64,000 nt of DNA. Source: Desulfopila sp. IMCC35008 (GTDB lineage Bacteria > Desulfobacterota > Desulfobulbia > Desulfobulbales > Desulfocapsaceae). Positions 16,397 to 24,271 of the stretch are shown here, piece by piece. Made by a program: the position numbers and the translations under genes. Location of the stretch: contig NZ_CP050700.1 in NCBI RefSeq assembly GCF_010646885.2, positions 5,524,001 through 5,588,000 of the forward strand. The letters run 5' to 3'. The notes under the pieces are model-generated. The model saw only the letters and a program-made list of their open reading frames with translations. It searched no databases and had not been told where the DNA came from. The stretch's first letter is position 1, and each line of letters opens with the position of its first letter.

Positions 16397-16425
16397 AAAC
16401 AGTAAGCAGGTCGTGTACGAAAAAA

Positions 16426-16902
16426 ATGAAGCACTTTAATGATTTTTATATGAGCCAGAAAGAACGGCTCTTTGGATATCTGTTGGGGCGAACCGGGGAT
16501 TATCAGCTATCTAAAGATATCATGCAGGAATCTTTTGTAAAATACATTGAACACTATGGCAAAGCAGAACCAATACCGACACTTCTTTTTACCATCTGTC
16601 GTAACCTCCTGGTGGATCAGTCCCGTAAACAGCGCTCAGAGTTTGAATTTGACGAGAATTTGCATTCTCACGATACTGGACATGAGGAATACCCTTTTAT
16701 ACGTGAGGAATCACGACATGTCCTGAAGGCCATACTGCAACTCGATAAGGAAGAAGCGTACATTCTGTCACTGGTCGTGGGAAGCAACCTAACATATAAT
16801 GACATCGCGAAAATTACTAAAATGTCTGAAGCAAACGTGAAGATTAAGGTTCACAGATCACGAATCAAGCTCAAAGAATTATCACAGCGAGGTGAGCGAT
16901 GA
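16426..16902 (+). CDS. Second ECF-family sigma factor, partner gene lost
   Basis: A 158-residue ECF sigma factor, paralogous to the one at 12294-12776. Region 2 has LFGYLLGRTGDYQLSKDIMQ then ESFVKYI, and region 4 has YNDIAKITKMSEANVKIKVH then RSRIKLKEL. A translationally coupled ATG overlaps its stop (ATGA) exactly as in the complete sigma/anti-sigma pair, but that second frame ends after 11 codons, so the cognate anti-sigma seems to be missing. The R2 repeat cluster lies directly upstream and R1 copy B directly downstream. If expressed, it may be unregulated, or silenced in another way. Confidence 0.88.
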   Translation: MKHFNDFYMSQKERLFGYLLGRTGDYQLSKDIMQESFVKYIEHYGKAEPIPTLLFTICRNLLVDQSRKQRSEFEFDENLHSHDTGHEEYPFIREESRHVLKAILQLDKEEAYILSLVVGSNLTYNDIAKITKMSEANVKIKVHRSRIKLKELSQRGER

Positions 16903-16934
16903 AAAACAAAGTATCTTGCTGTCAACTTGAGTAA
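16899..16934 (+). pseudogene. Truncated start of a lost anti-sigma gene
   Basis: An ATG overlapping the sigma stop codon (ATGA), with GAGGTG ideally placed before it, begins MKNKVSCCQLE and stops at 16934. The geometry copies the intact sigma/anti-sigma junction at 12294-12297. The paired cysteines would fit the start of a zinc-type anti-sigma domain, but so short a peptide cannot be assigned. R1 copy B begins 19 bp later, so the gene may have been removed by a rearrangement around the repeat. Confidence 0.35.
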
Positions 16935-16952
16935 ACAACCCAAGATAGCCGG

Positions 16953-17102
16953 CTCCAGGAGCATGTCGGAGAATTACCATTTGGGCTCAGATTGAGGCAA
17001 TTGCAGAAAATTTAGCACAGCCATATCATTGATATTGCGAGCATAAATTTTCTGCAAATAACGAAGAACCGGGGAGAAAGAGCATTCTCGGACAGGTTCC
17101 TA
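16953..17102. repeat. R1 dispersed repeat, copy B
   Basis: About 150 bp filling most of the gap between two convergent genes. Left end CTCCAGGAGCATGTCGGAGAAT, right end ATTCTCGGACAGGTTCCTA; the ends are inverted repeats of each other. A perfect 14-bp inner palindrome pairs TTGCAGAAAATTTA with TAAATTTTCTGCAA. The right end runs into the TAG stop codon (17100-17102, minus strand) of the RTX adhesin gene, the same register as copy D with fabI. Confidence 0.85.
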
Positions 17103-19952
17103 AACCGTGGCCAGCAAGGGAACAATAGTATCGAGTGGATCTTCTACCGCGAGATCCCCTTCTGACAGGTCATAATCAACAACTTCGCCACCCATCATCT
17201 CGCCGTTGTTAAATATATCTCCCATATTGTCAGGATTCCCAGGGTCGTCACCAGAGATCAAGTCCGCACCGGTTCCACCATCAAGAACGTCCTCTCCACC
17301 GTCACCTCTCAGTTCATCACTCCCCGCACTACCTAAGAGGATGTCGTCGCCATTGCCACCGGTTATAATATCATCTCCGCCACCACCGTTGAGATAATCA
17401 TCTCCACTGGAGCCGGCAATGACCTCATCTTCGTTTCCACCGATTACATAACCATCACCATCGAATGTTACATCAAAAGTCACCGTCGCAGAATTTACAC
17501 CTCCATCTTCAACAACAGCGGCAAATTCGAAGGTATGGTCCCCGGGATCGAACACACCTTCGATCGAGCTGACCCGAAAGCCTTGTCCGCATGCACCATC
17601 ATCACCGTCGTCATGGCCTTCGTCTCCACCAGTACCGCCATCGTCACCATGCTCAGTACCATCGTCATGATCATGACTGGCAGCCAGTTCAGTATCAGTC
17701 CCGGTATCCCCTGTTGTTGCAGAATGTCCATGCGTTAGTTCAATATCTGCGGGCAGGTCTGATTCTTCAGCAAGTGATAAATCCAAAGCGTTAAAATATA
17801 TCGGCGTACCATCATCGTTCAGCATTTTGATGGTTAATTCCTGATCGGCTTTCCATCCTGACCCCTGGCCTTCCCCCTCGAAAAGATCACTCCCGACCAG
17901 TACTTTCTCACCATTTTCATCAACGACAAATGCCTCCCATTTAGCATACTCCGGCAGGTGCCCTCCTGTCTGCCCACTTAAATGGTCCATACCGAGAGTT
18001 ACTTCGAGCATGTCGCAATAGTCGCCGTCCTCATCATAAAAAGCAAAATGCAGATATTCACTTCCTTCGCTGTCCATGTTCACAAAAGGGTTGCCGACTC
18101 CCAACCCCTGCCCGTTTCCCTTCACGACAGAGGCACCTTTGACATCATGGTCCGTCCCGGTAACCACAAGTGTCATCTCCCCCTCGCTCATCACCTTTTC
18201 TTCCAGCTTTCCCCCCTCTCCGCCAGTGAGTGAAAAGTTAAATCCATTATCATGAAATGCCGTATTCTGCTCTACAACGTAGTTTCCCGTATACATCGTT
18301 TTCGAAGGATCCATTTCCGGGAAAACGGTAAATAACAAGGTGTAGGTGTACGACTGTTCAGCACCCTGGTCAGGCTCCTGGCTTACCTCCGTATCACTGC
18401 CATGGCTATCATGATCGTCACCATCATCATGGTCATGATCCGAGGAACTCCCTTCACTTTTTTTCAACATATGTGAGAAAAGTTCACCTTGATCGGAATC
18501 AAAACCTTTAATGCTGCTGATACGATACCCCTGACCACACACCTCTTCTGCCCCCTCCTCTCCGGTCGGGTCATGATACGCCATTTCCAACCGTTCTATA
18601 TAGAGGGGGGTGTCGTCACTAGCGTAAAGCTCAATGGTAAGGACCTGATCTTCACCACCTGATCCTTGTCCCTCACCGTCAAAAACACCCGAAACAACTT
18701 CCCCTGAAGTTGTAATGGCTCTCCACTCCGCCCCTTCTGCAGGTTTATTCCCATGTTCACCACTTAGATGATCTATCCCCAATTGAATAGTATGTACTTG
18801 AGAGTCAGCACCAGTCTCCGAAAAAGAAAAGGTGATCACTTCGCTTCCATTGGCATCCATATTGATAAACGGATTTCCAACCCCCATTCCCTGACCATTA
18901 GCGTGCAACCATCCAGGCACCGTATCACCATCATGTTCATCATATCCCTTGACCCAAACCGGATTGCTCGATTCTTCACCCAACGTCATTTCAGTTACTT
19001 TCTCATGATCATCATGATCGTCATGGTCCCCGCTATCTCCAGACCCGTTGTCATCATCAGCCGGCTGCCTGATCATCGCATTCCAGGCACCATTCTCACC
19101 CATTTCCCAGAATACAGGGTTACCGCCCACCAGCAGCGGGGCACCATTCTCAAAAATCTGTTCACCATCCTCAACAAACTGACCAGATGCATTAAGGGGA
19201 TTCAGAGACACCAGTTCCAGTTGGTCGTTATCAAAACTTACCCTCAGGTCGGCAACGAGGCTGTTTCCTCCCTCATCAACAAGGATTGCGTCCTGAGGAC
19301 CGACTGCTGGTACTGGACTCGTCTCTCCACCGGTATCCCCAGTCAGAGCTATAGCCCTCGTGACAAGCGACACCCCTTCTTCCTGATAGGACGCGGTACT
19401 TTCTGGGGCGATTACGGTGTCAACCGGATCAGCCGACAGAACTGTGGGATCAAACTCACTGAAGACCACTTGAGAAGAACCGGTAGTCTCCGCTCCTGAC
19501 CAGGGAAACACCTCTTGAGTAACCAGCTCGAATCGTGCCAGGTTTATCCCTCCACCATCATTGGCAATACCTGCGGCAGCCGGACCCGCTGCAGGTGGTT
19601 GTAAGTCAATCGTTGGATCAGCACCTCCTGCCAGCAACGCTTCCTGAAGCTGTTCCACCTCCACCATGGTGTCAGCTACTTCTCCCTGCTCAATTGGTGC
19701 GAACACATCCTCATCAAGAAAAACATCAGACCTTCGCCCCAGGTCAAGTCTGGTGTTGACCGCATCGTTAAAGAGAATTGAGACCATCCCATCACTGCCG
19801 GTCATTATACGATCATATAAATACACCGGACTTTTAAGGGACAGCGTTCTTAGCTGCCCGTCAGCAGATACAGCCCTCACAGTTCCAAAGAGTAGCTTAC
19901 ATGACCCAATCGCATTACTTGCAGCTTGCCCTGCAGTGATAATTTCAGTCAT
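17100..19952 (-). CDS. Compact LapA-type RTX adhesin with retention module
   Basis: A 950-residue surface protein. Residues 1-90 match the retention module of LapA/BapA adhesins (LLFGTVRAVSADGQLRTLSL, DRIMTGSDGMVSILFNDA, LDLGRRSDVFLDEDVFAP). Next comes ALLAGGADPTIDLQPPAAG then PAAAG (to residue 128), the expected Ala-Ala-Gly site for LapG. Two homologous domains of about 165 residues follow (shared NGQG[ML]GVGNPF[IV]NMD, DHLSG, GEGQGSG, CGQG[YF]R[IV]SSI). They are separated by His/Asp-rich linkers such as DHDDHDDHE. RTX nonapeptides lie at about 838-900 (GGGGDDIITGGNGDDILLG), then a short acidic type I secretion tail. Most LapA relatives are much larger. The ATG at 19952 is chosen over a TTG at 19976 because a G-tract/GGAGG ribosome-binding site lies between them. 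No secretion genes are nearby. Confidence 0.85.
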   Translation of the reverse strand: MTEIITAGQAASNAIGSCKLLFGTVRAVSADGQLRTLSLKSPVYLYDRIMTGSDGMVSILFNDAVNTRLDLGRRSDVFLDEDVFAPIEQGEVADTMVEVEQLQEALLAGGADPTIDLQPPAAGPAAAGIANDGGGINLARFELVTQEVFPWSGAETTGSSQVVFSEFDPTVLSADPVDTVIAPESTASYQEEGVSLVTRAIALTGDTGGETSPVPAVGPQDAILVDEGGNSLVADLRVSFDNDQLELVSLNPLNASGQFVEDGEQIFENGAPLLVGGNPVFWEMGENGAWNAMIRQPADDDNGSGDSGDHDDHDDHEKVTEMTLGEESSNPVWVKGYDEHDGDTVPGWLHANGQGMGVGNPFINMDANGSEVITFSFSETGADSQVHTIQLGIDHLSGEHGNKPAEGAEWRAITTSGEVVSGVFDGEGQGSGGEDQVLTIELYASDDTPLYIERLEMAYHDPTGEEGAEEVCGQGYRISSIKGFDSDQGELFSHMLKKSEGSSSDHDHDDGDDHDSHGSDTEVSQEPDQGAEQSYTYTLLFTVFPEMDPSKTMYTGNYVVEQNTAFHDNGFNFSLTGGEGGKLEEKVMSEGEMTLVVTGTDHDVKGASVVKGNGQGLGVGNPFVNMDSEGSEYLHFAFYDEDGDYCDMLEVTLGMDHLSGQTGGHLPEYAKWEAFVVDENGEKVLVGSDLFEGEGQGSGWKADQELTIKMLNDDGTPIYFNALDLSLAEESDLPADIELTHGHSATTGDTGTDTELAASHDHDDGTEHGDDGGTGGDEGHDDGDDGACGQGFRVSSIEGVFDPGDHTFEFAAVVEDGGVNSATVTFDVTFDGDGYVIGGNEDEVIAGSSGDDYLNGGGGDDIITGGNGDDILLGSAGSDELRGDGGEDVLDGGTGADLISGDDPGNPDNMGDIFNNGEMMGGEVVDYDLSEGDLAVEDPLDTIVPLLATV

Positions 19953-19956
19953 AAAT

Positions 19957-19967
19957 CCTCCCCCCCC
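19957..19967 (-). promoter_or_regulatory. Ribosome-binding site of the adhesin gene inside a G8 tract
   Basis: On the minus strand the sequence before the ATG reads GGGGGGGGAGGATTTATG. The homopolymer is part of, and directly upstream of, the ribosome-binding site. Slippage in the tract would alter the sequence around the site but not the reading frame, so it could tune translation. Similar G-tracts precede the genes starting at 29093 and 21550. Confidence 0.5.
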
Positions 19968-20016
19968 TTTTTTCAAATATCAGGCGCAGTAACCTACCTC
20001 ACAGTCTGCACAATAA

Positions 20017-20048
20017 AAAAGAGAGCAACCTGGAGGTTGCTCTCTTTT
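20017..20048 (-). terminator. Intrinsic terminator after the Gly/Ser-rich secreted protein gene
   Basis: AAAAGAGAGCAACC (20017-20030) pairs perfectly with GGTTGCTCTCTTTT (20035-20048) around a 4-nt loop. Read on the minus strand, the hairpin is followed by TTTTTTATTG. It lies 17 bp after the stop of the 20066-21550 gene and before the adhesin gene, so it separates their transcripts. It could also act on the opposite strand. Confidence 0.9.
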
Positions 20049-20065
20049 AGATGTTTGCAGAACCC

Positions 20066-21550
20066 TTACAAGACAACATTGTCGTGTATAAATTCTATTA
20101 CTTGTAGTGCGTCGTCAACAGCTTGGGTAAAGACATCTATGCCGTTTCCATCTTCTACAATATCCGGTATATCATGAAACAGATCCAGTTCCGGATCGAG
20201 CAGATTCACCTCAACCCACTCCGTGGCTGGTGGTGTCGTTGTATCATCAGTTGCCAGTACAGACATTTCAACGTTATATATTGTGTCCGGCGTATACCAA
20301 TCATCGATATCTTCAACCAACGAGTTAAGTTTCTCCTCCACTTCCAGAAACTTGCTCAGGTAGCTTACTTCATCAATACCCATGGTATCATGTTTATCCG
20401 ATGCCGCTGCAAGAGCAGCAGCGGCTATCTGAGCAAGGATGTCATAGTCCACGGTAATTGAAGAACCTCCTGACTCGATAGTTACACCTGTTGCCTCTGA
20501 GAGTGGATCATACCCATCTAACAGTGCCTGGAACAAGGCCAGGTTCTCTAACGGAGAGTCAATAGCCAACATGGTCTCAGGACTCAACAGACGACCAGCC
20601 GTATCTGTCAGGGTCTGCCAGTTTGTTGAATCAATGAGATAACCATCCATATCCGGATCAAGTTTTGAAAGTGCTTCAGCAAGGGCATGTTCCAACACCT
20701 TGTTCGGGGCCCGTGATATATTAAGCCGTCCCAACTCAACCTCTTCAACATTGTCTGGCGCCTCTGCATCAGGGGAAAGCACAAACACAACATCTTCTAT
20801 CAGGTTGCCCTCTTCATCAAACAACAAGGCTGCCGGATAACAATCACCGTCACCATCCTCACAGAGGGTTCCATCAGCATGGTACTCGAGCAGTGTTCCG
20901 TCATCGTCGCGGCTCATGACAAATAAATCGCCATAATCGCCACCTTTTTTCGTGTCACCCCCGCTGTTGCCGCCACCCGGCTTCAAGCTGTGATCACCAT
21001 CTTTGCCAGCCCAATCAGGTCGATCGGAATCATCGTCTTCGGTTGTACTGTCTTTAGCGACATCGGAGTGGTTCCCACCGCTACTCCATGAATCACTATT
21101 TTTTTTGCCGTTGCCATCCGACCCATGACCACCACCTTTGCCCCCACCAGAGTTACCACGCCCTTTGGCCTCAGAACTTGAACTACTTGAGCTGGCAGCC
21201 ACATCATTGCTATCTGAACTATCTTTATCTTTGCCTTTGCCTTTGCCTCCCTGGCCACTATTATCGCTTTTCCCTCCATGCCCTTCGTCTGCACTCTCAT
21301 CTCCGACACTGGCCACATTAACTTCGGAGGCAGGGCTTGCGCTGACAGTCTCAACGGAGGTTGACGGGCCTTTCTTCCCGGCACTACCTCCTTTCCCGCC
21401 CTTCATGGCGGAATTCCCATGATGGCCGGAATTCCCCCCTCCCGCATAAACCGGTGCCACCATGAGAGCCAAGGCGATCACCATTATTCCGAGTAAAAAA
21501 CAGGTAACAAAATTGTTTGTGTAATGATGAGTCATTTTCCATGTTCTCAT
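20066..21550 (-). CDS. Secreted Gly/Ser/Lys-rich protein of unknown function
   Basis: A 494-residue exported protein. A signal peptide (about residues 1-36, ending ALMVAPVYA) is followed by about 180 residues of low-complexity Gly, Ser, Lys and Asp sequence (GGKGKGKDKDSSDSND and SSSSSSSEAKGRGNSGGGKG). After that comes a folded-looking acidic C-terminal half with DGDGDCYPAALLFDEEGN, a long alanine-rich helix (ILAQIAAAALAAASDKHD) and many Asp/Glu. I recognise no family. The ATG at 21550 is chosen because GGAGG lies eight bases upstream. It is upstream of the LapA-type adhesin, but a strong terminator separates them. The composition suggests an extracellular matrix or surface role, which is a guess. 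Confidence 0.75.
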   Translation of the reverse strand: MRTWKMTHHYTNNFVTCFLLGIMVIALALMVAPVYAGGGNSGHHGNSAMKGGKGGSAGKKGPSTSVETVSASPASEVNVASVGDESADEGHGGKSDNSGQGGKGKGKDKDSSDSNDVAASSSSSSSEAKGRGNSGGGKGGGHGSDGNGKKNSDSWSSGGNHSDVAKDSTTEDDDSDRPDWAGKDGDHSLKPGGGNSGGDTKKGGDYGDLFVMSRDDDGTLLEYHADGTLCEDGDGDCYPAALLFDEEGNLIEDVVFVLSPDAEAPDNVEEVELGRLNISRAPNKVLEHALAEALSKLDPDMDGYLIDSTNWQTLTDTAGRLLSPETMLAIDSPLENLALFQALLDGYDPLSEATGVTIESGGSSITVDYDILAQIAAAALAAASDKHDTMGIDEVSYLSKFLEVEEKLNSLVEDIDDWYTPDTIYNVEMSVLATDDTTTPPATEWVEVNLLDPELDLFHDIPDIVEDGNGIDVFTQAVDDALQVIEFIHDNVVL

Positions 21551-21592
21551 AATCAAGTCCTCCATCACATAGAGATGGTTAAGATTTGACCT

Positions 21593-21603
21593 CCCCCCCC
21601 CCC
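21593..21603 (-). repeat. G11 homopolymer in the leader of the secreted protein gene
   Basis: An uninterrupted run of 11 C on the plus strand (G11 in the transcript sense) lies 43-53 bp before the ATG at 21550. A run of this length is prone to slipped-strand change and can alter promoter spacing or leader structure. The reading frame is not touched. Confidence 0.7.
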
Positions 21604-22094
21604 GACGGAAAAGGACTATTCCAGCCCATCAGGATCCATCTACACAATATCTTGTTCGATTTCTAAAGAGGCCCCCTGTTTAATGATTGAAAAAAATGAA
21701 CTCATTTACTTCGCTTTGACTTGGTATTACTAATTAGCAATGCGCGAGAAAAAAACACCTTGTAACAAAGAGCTACCTGCTGCCACCACCTTGGCTGAAG
21801 TAAGCTGCTGACCAATCATTCTGGTGCTGCAGCCTCTCTGCACAGGATATTTTTTTTGTACTACAATTGTGGAAAAATGGTGGGCAAATGACAACACTGT
21901 ATTTTTCAAGATAACACCGAGAGGAAATACCGTATTTCACTACCCCAAGGATGACTATACTGTTGATTATTCAGTATTAATAATCAACTTCTTTTCTATC
22001 AACATCCAGCAAAATTAACTGTTATTAAAAGTATATTTTTTGTTGGCTAAAATTTTCATATTTGCTGCCCTCTAAACTTATTGCGCTACAGCAT
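21604..22094. other. Intergenic region without a recognised gene
   Basis: About 490 AT-rich bases upstream of the secreted protein gene and downstream of the electron-conduit cluster. A frame of 64 codons near 21824 has no family match, no good ribosome-binding site and no signal peptide. The stretch should hold the promoter of the 20066-21550 gene, but no good -35/-10 pair was recognised. Confidence 0.5.
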
Positions 22095-22922
22095 TCAATT
22101 TTCAAGTTTATCTAAGCAAATCTGTCTTCCGGCTTTTGCCTCTTCAAGATGAGGATCAAGCTCCAGCGCATGTTCAAATTGTTTTAAAGCAAGTTGATAA
22201 TTTTTTTCCTGAATGAGAATATCTCCGTATAAGCAGTAGGACAAAGCATGATCAGGAAAATTATTAAGAGAGAAGGTCACTATTTTCTTTGCCTGAGAAT
22301 AGTGTTGTTTCTTGTATAAATTTTTAGAGAAATTGTAATACCTTTCCAGAGTTGCATTTTGGGGATCACCCTTCTCAACTACCGGATGCAGGATCCTCTC
22401 AAGTTCAGTTATATTAATATCTCCTAACAGATACTTTACGCAGCCCTCTACCCGTTTCTTGATATTAATGATGTTTGAACCGAATACATATTGTAACTTT
22501 TGATTTCTACCAAAAACAGCTATTGTCGGATAGGCAACAACACCAAAGCTACCATACAGATCTCTGTCTTCATCTACCAGTAAGGGCAAGGTTAACTTGT
22601 TCTTTTCAGCGTATGCAACAAGTGCGGGTACATCAGTTTCACCCGATACAATACCAATTAAAGACACATTCTTCATCTTGTAGAGGGTATACAGCTCCTG
22701 CATCTCCAGCAGTACTTTCCTCGAATTTTTTTGTCCCATCTTTACAAAGGAAACAACCAGTATATTGTCTTCATATTTGCTCGAACAAACCTGCTCTCCC
22801 TTCAGCTGCTGCCCGCAAAACGGCAGGTAGGTGTCTCCGATACCAATATTTCGCAGAGCCCTGACTTCAGCCGAAGCCATTCCGGAAATCAAAGTAAGGA
22901 CAATAACAATAAGTTTTTTCAT
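22095..22922 (-). CDS. Periplasmic thioredoxin-fold protein without CxxC, with TPR tail
   Basis: A 275-residue exported protein (signal peptide MKKLIVIVLTLISGMASA). Residues 25-170 follow a TlpA/peroxiredoxin-type thioredoxin fold: VVSFVKMGQKNSRKVLLEMQ at the place of the active site, then LPLLVDEDRDLYGSFGVVAY and PTIAVFGRNQKL. The redox CxxC is replaced by a Gly-Gln-Lys-Asn stretch, so disulfide chemistry is unlikely. Residues 190-275 form two tetratricopeptide-like repeats (ALSYCLYGDILIQEKNYQLA; LKQFEHALELDPHLEEAK). It is the last gene of the cytochrome/beta-barrel cluster, 84 bp after the dodecahaem gene. A scaffold or assembly role for the conduit is inferred. RBS GGAAG precedes the ATG. 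Confidence 0.78.
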   Translation of the reverse strand: MKKLIVIVLTLISGMASAEVRALRNIGIGDTYLPFCGQQLKGEQVCSSKYEDNILVVSFVKMGQKNSRKVLLEMQELYTLYKMKNVSLIGIVSGETDVPALVAYAEKNKLTLPLLVDEDRDLYGSFGVVAYPTIAVFGRNQKLQYVFGSNIINIKKRVEGCVKYLLGDINITELERILHPVVEKGDPQNATLERYYNFSKNLYKKQHYSQAKKIVTFSLNNFPDHALSYCLYGDILIQEKNYQLALKQFEHALELDPHLEEAKAGRQICLDKLEN

Positions 22923-23006
22923 GACTCAGCTTCCTTTCTGGTTGGATAGCATGTTTGTCGTATCGATTTGTTCACCGCGCATAATCCAGTTCTACCTTCA
23001 GAGAAA

Positions 23007-24224
23007 TTACTCTTCCTTGATATTGTTATAAAATTTTCTGTCGTGACAAGCGACACAGGAGCCACCCGATTTGATACATGATGAGTTTGAGGGAGTACAC
23101 GGTTTACCGCTATTAATGTCAGTATATTGCTCCCTGTATTTTAACTGTAAAGGCCACTTAATCTTACCGAAGGGAACCGAATCCCTGATATGATTGAAGT
23201 GATTACTGGCATGTACCTCATGACACGCCCTGCACGTTCTGCCTTTCTCCGGCTTGTTAACATGAAGATAGTGGAGGTTGATATGCCCATCACGGAAGTT
23301 GGTTAATGTTGTTGTTTCCCTGTCCTGCAATAAGGTTGATTCATGGCAGGTAAAGCAGAGTTTGTAATTGTTTTCATCATAAATATCGGTGTAAAAGTCC
23401 TTTGGGTATTCATCCAGTAGGATTCTATAAAAATCACTGCCGTGCGGACTGTGACAGCCGGAACAATTTTTTTCCTTGATCGGTCCATGATGTATTTTAT
23501 TACTCTTTAATAACTCCTCGATGTTAGCCAATGAAACACCATCAGAGGTAATAATCTCTTTGTTATGGCAATTAAAACAAAGGTCCAGCGGCTCCGCCCG
23601 AAGGTGGTTTTCAAAAAACGTGGCATGAGGGGCATGGCAATGTAAACAACTTCTCTCTGTAACAACCGGTTTATGTTGATAGCCTACAGCATCAATAGCA
23701 ACAGGCAGGGTAATACCTTCCTCGAGATGACATTCCGTGCAGAGAAGCCTCACTTGTTTTTTCAGTAGTTTGCTGCTTACATCGGATGTATGTGGATTGT
23801 GGCATACAGAGCAACCATCAACTGCTGGAGAATGTGTTGAATTTTGTTCATTGGTCATTTTCCGCTCAAGTTGATCATGACACAAATAGCAGAGCTCCGG
23901 TTCTTTTTCGCTCAATAGAGATCGATGCTCTGACTCATGGGCATTATGACACAGAAGGCATTCGCCCAAGCTAGTGGGACTATGAGCAAAATCTCCCAGG
24001 AATTTCTCGTGGCAATTATGACATAAACCGGGGACTTCGGTGACAAGGTCTTTACCATTTGGTATCTCCGAAGCATGACAGCGTTTGCACGCTTTCTCTG
24101 CATATGGTGTATGTTGAAATTTGGCAGGTTGCTTTCGTTTCGCTGAATCCTGAGATCGAGTGTAACCATATGAAAGAGTAGTCAAAGCAACCAATATGAG
24201 TAAAAACAATTTCTTGTTTTTCAT
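23007..24224 (-). CDS. Dodecahaem c-type cytochrome (doubled CxxCH family)
   Basis: A 405-residue exported cytochrome with a signal peptide (MKKNKLF-like start, ending near residue 20) and twelve CxxCH motifs: CKRCH, CHNCH, CLLCH, CYLCH, CSVCH, CTECH, CLHCH, CFNCH, CSGCH, CFTCH, CRACH and CVACH. Many occur in the pattern CxxCHxPH/CxxCHxAH of the doubled-CxxCH family. It lies 47 bp downstream of the beta-barrel gene on the same strand, with a strong ribosome-binding site (GGAGG). A multihaem cytochrome next to a large outer-membrane barrel is the hallmark of porin-cytochrome conduits. It could be the periplasmic plug inside the barrel or an external partner; no lipobox is present. Confidence 0.92.
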   Translation of the reverse strand: MKNKKLFLLILVALTTLSYGYTRSQDSAKRKQPAKFQHTPYAEKACKRCHASEIPNGKDLVTEVPGLCHNCHEKFLGDFAHSPTSLGECLLCHNAHESEHRSLLSEKEPELCYLCHDQLERKMTNEQNSTHSPAVDGCSVCHNPHTSDVSSKLLKKQVRLLCTECHLEEGITLPVAIDAVGYQHKPVVTERSCLHCHAPHATFFENHLRAEPLDLCFNCHNKEIITSDGVSLANIEELLKSNKIHHGPIKEKNCSGCHSPHGSDFYRILLDEYPKDFYTDIYDENNYKLCFTCHESTLLQDRETTTLTNFRDGHINLHYLHVNKPEKGRTCRACHEVHASNHFNHIRDSVPFGKIKWPLQLKYREQYTDINSGKPCTPSNSSCIKSGGSCVACHDRKFYNNIKEE

Positions 24225-24271
24225 TTACCACCTCCCTGTTACTTTCGATCTCATCACCAAAGCCATTATAC

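Noticed and set aside
16383..16412. ECF-type promoter with GGAACT as -35 in R2 unit 3
   Set aside because: The next GTC lies about 21 bp away, longer than usual ECF spacing, and GGAACT is part of the repeated palindrome, so it is probably coincidence.
21824..22018. 64-codon plus-strand frame
   Set aside because: AT-rich chance frame without ribosome-binding site or recognisable motif.
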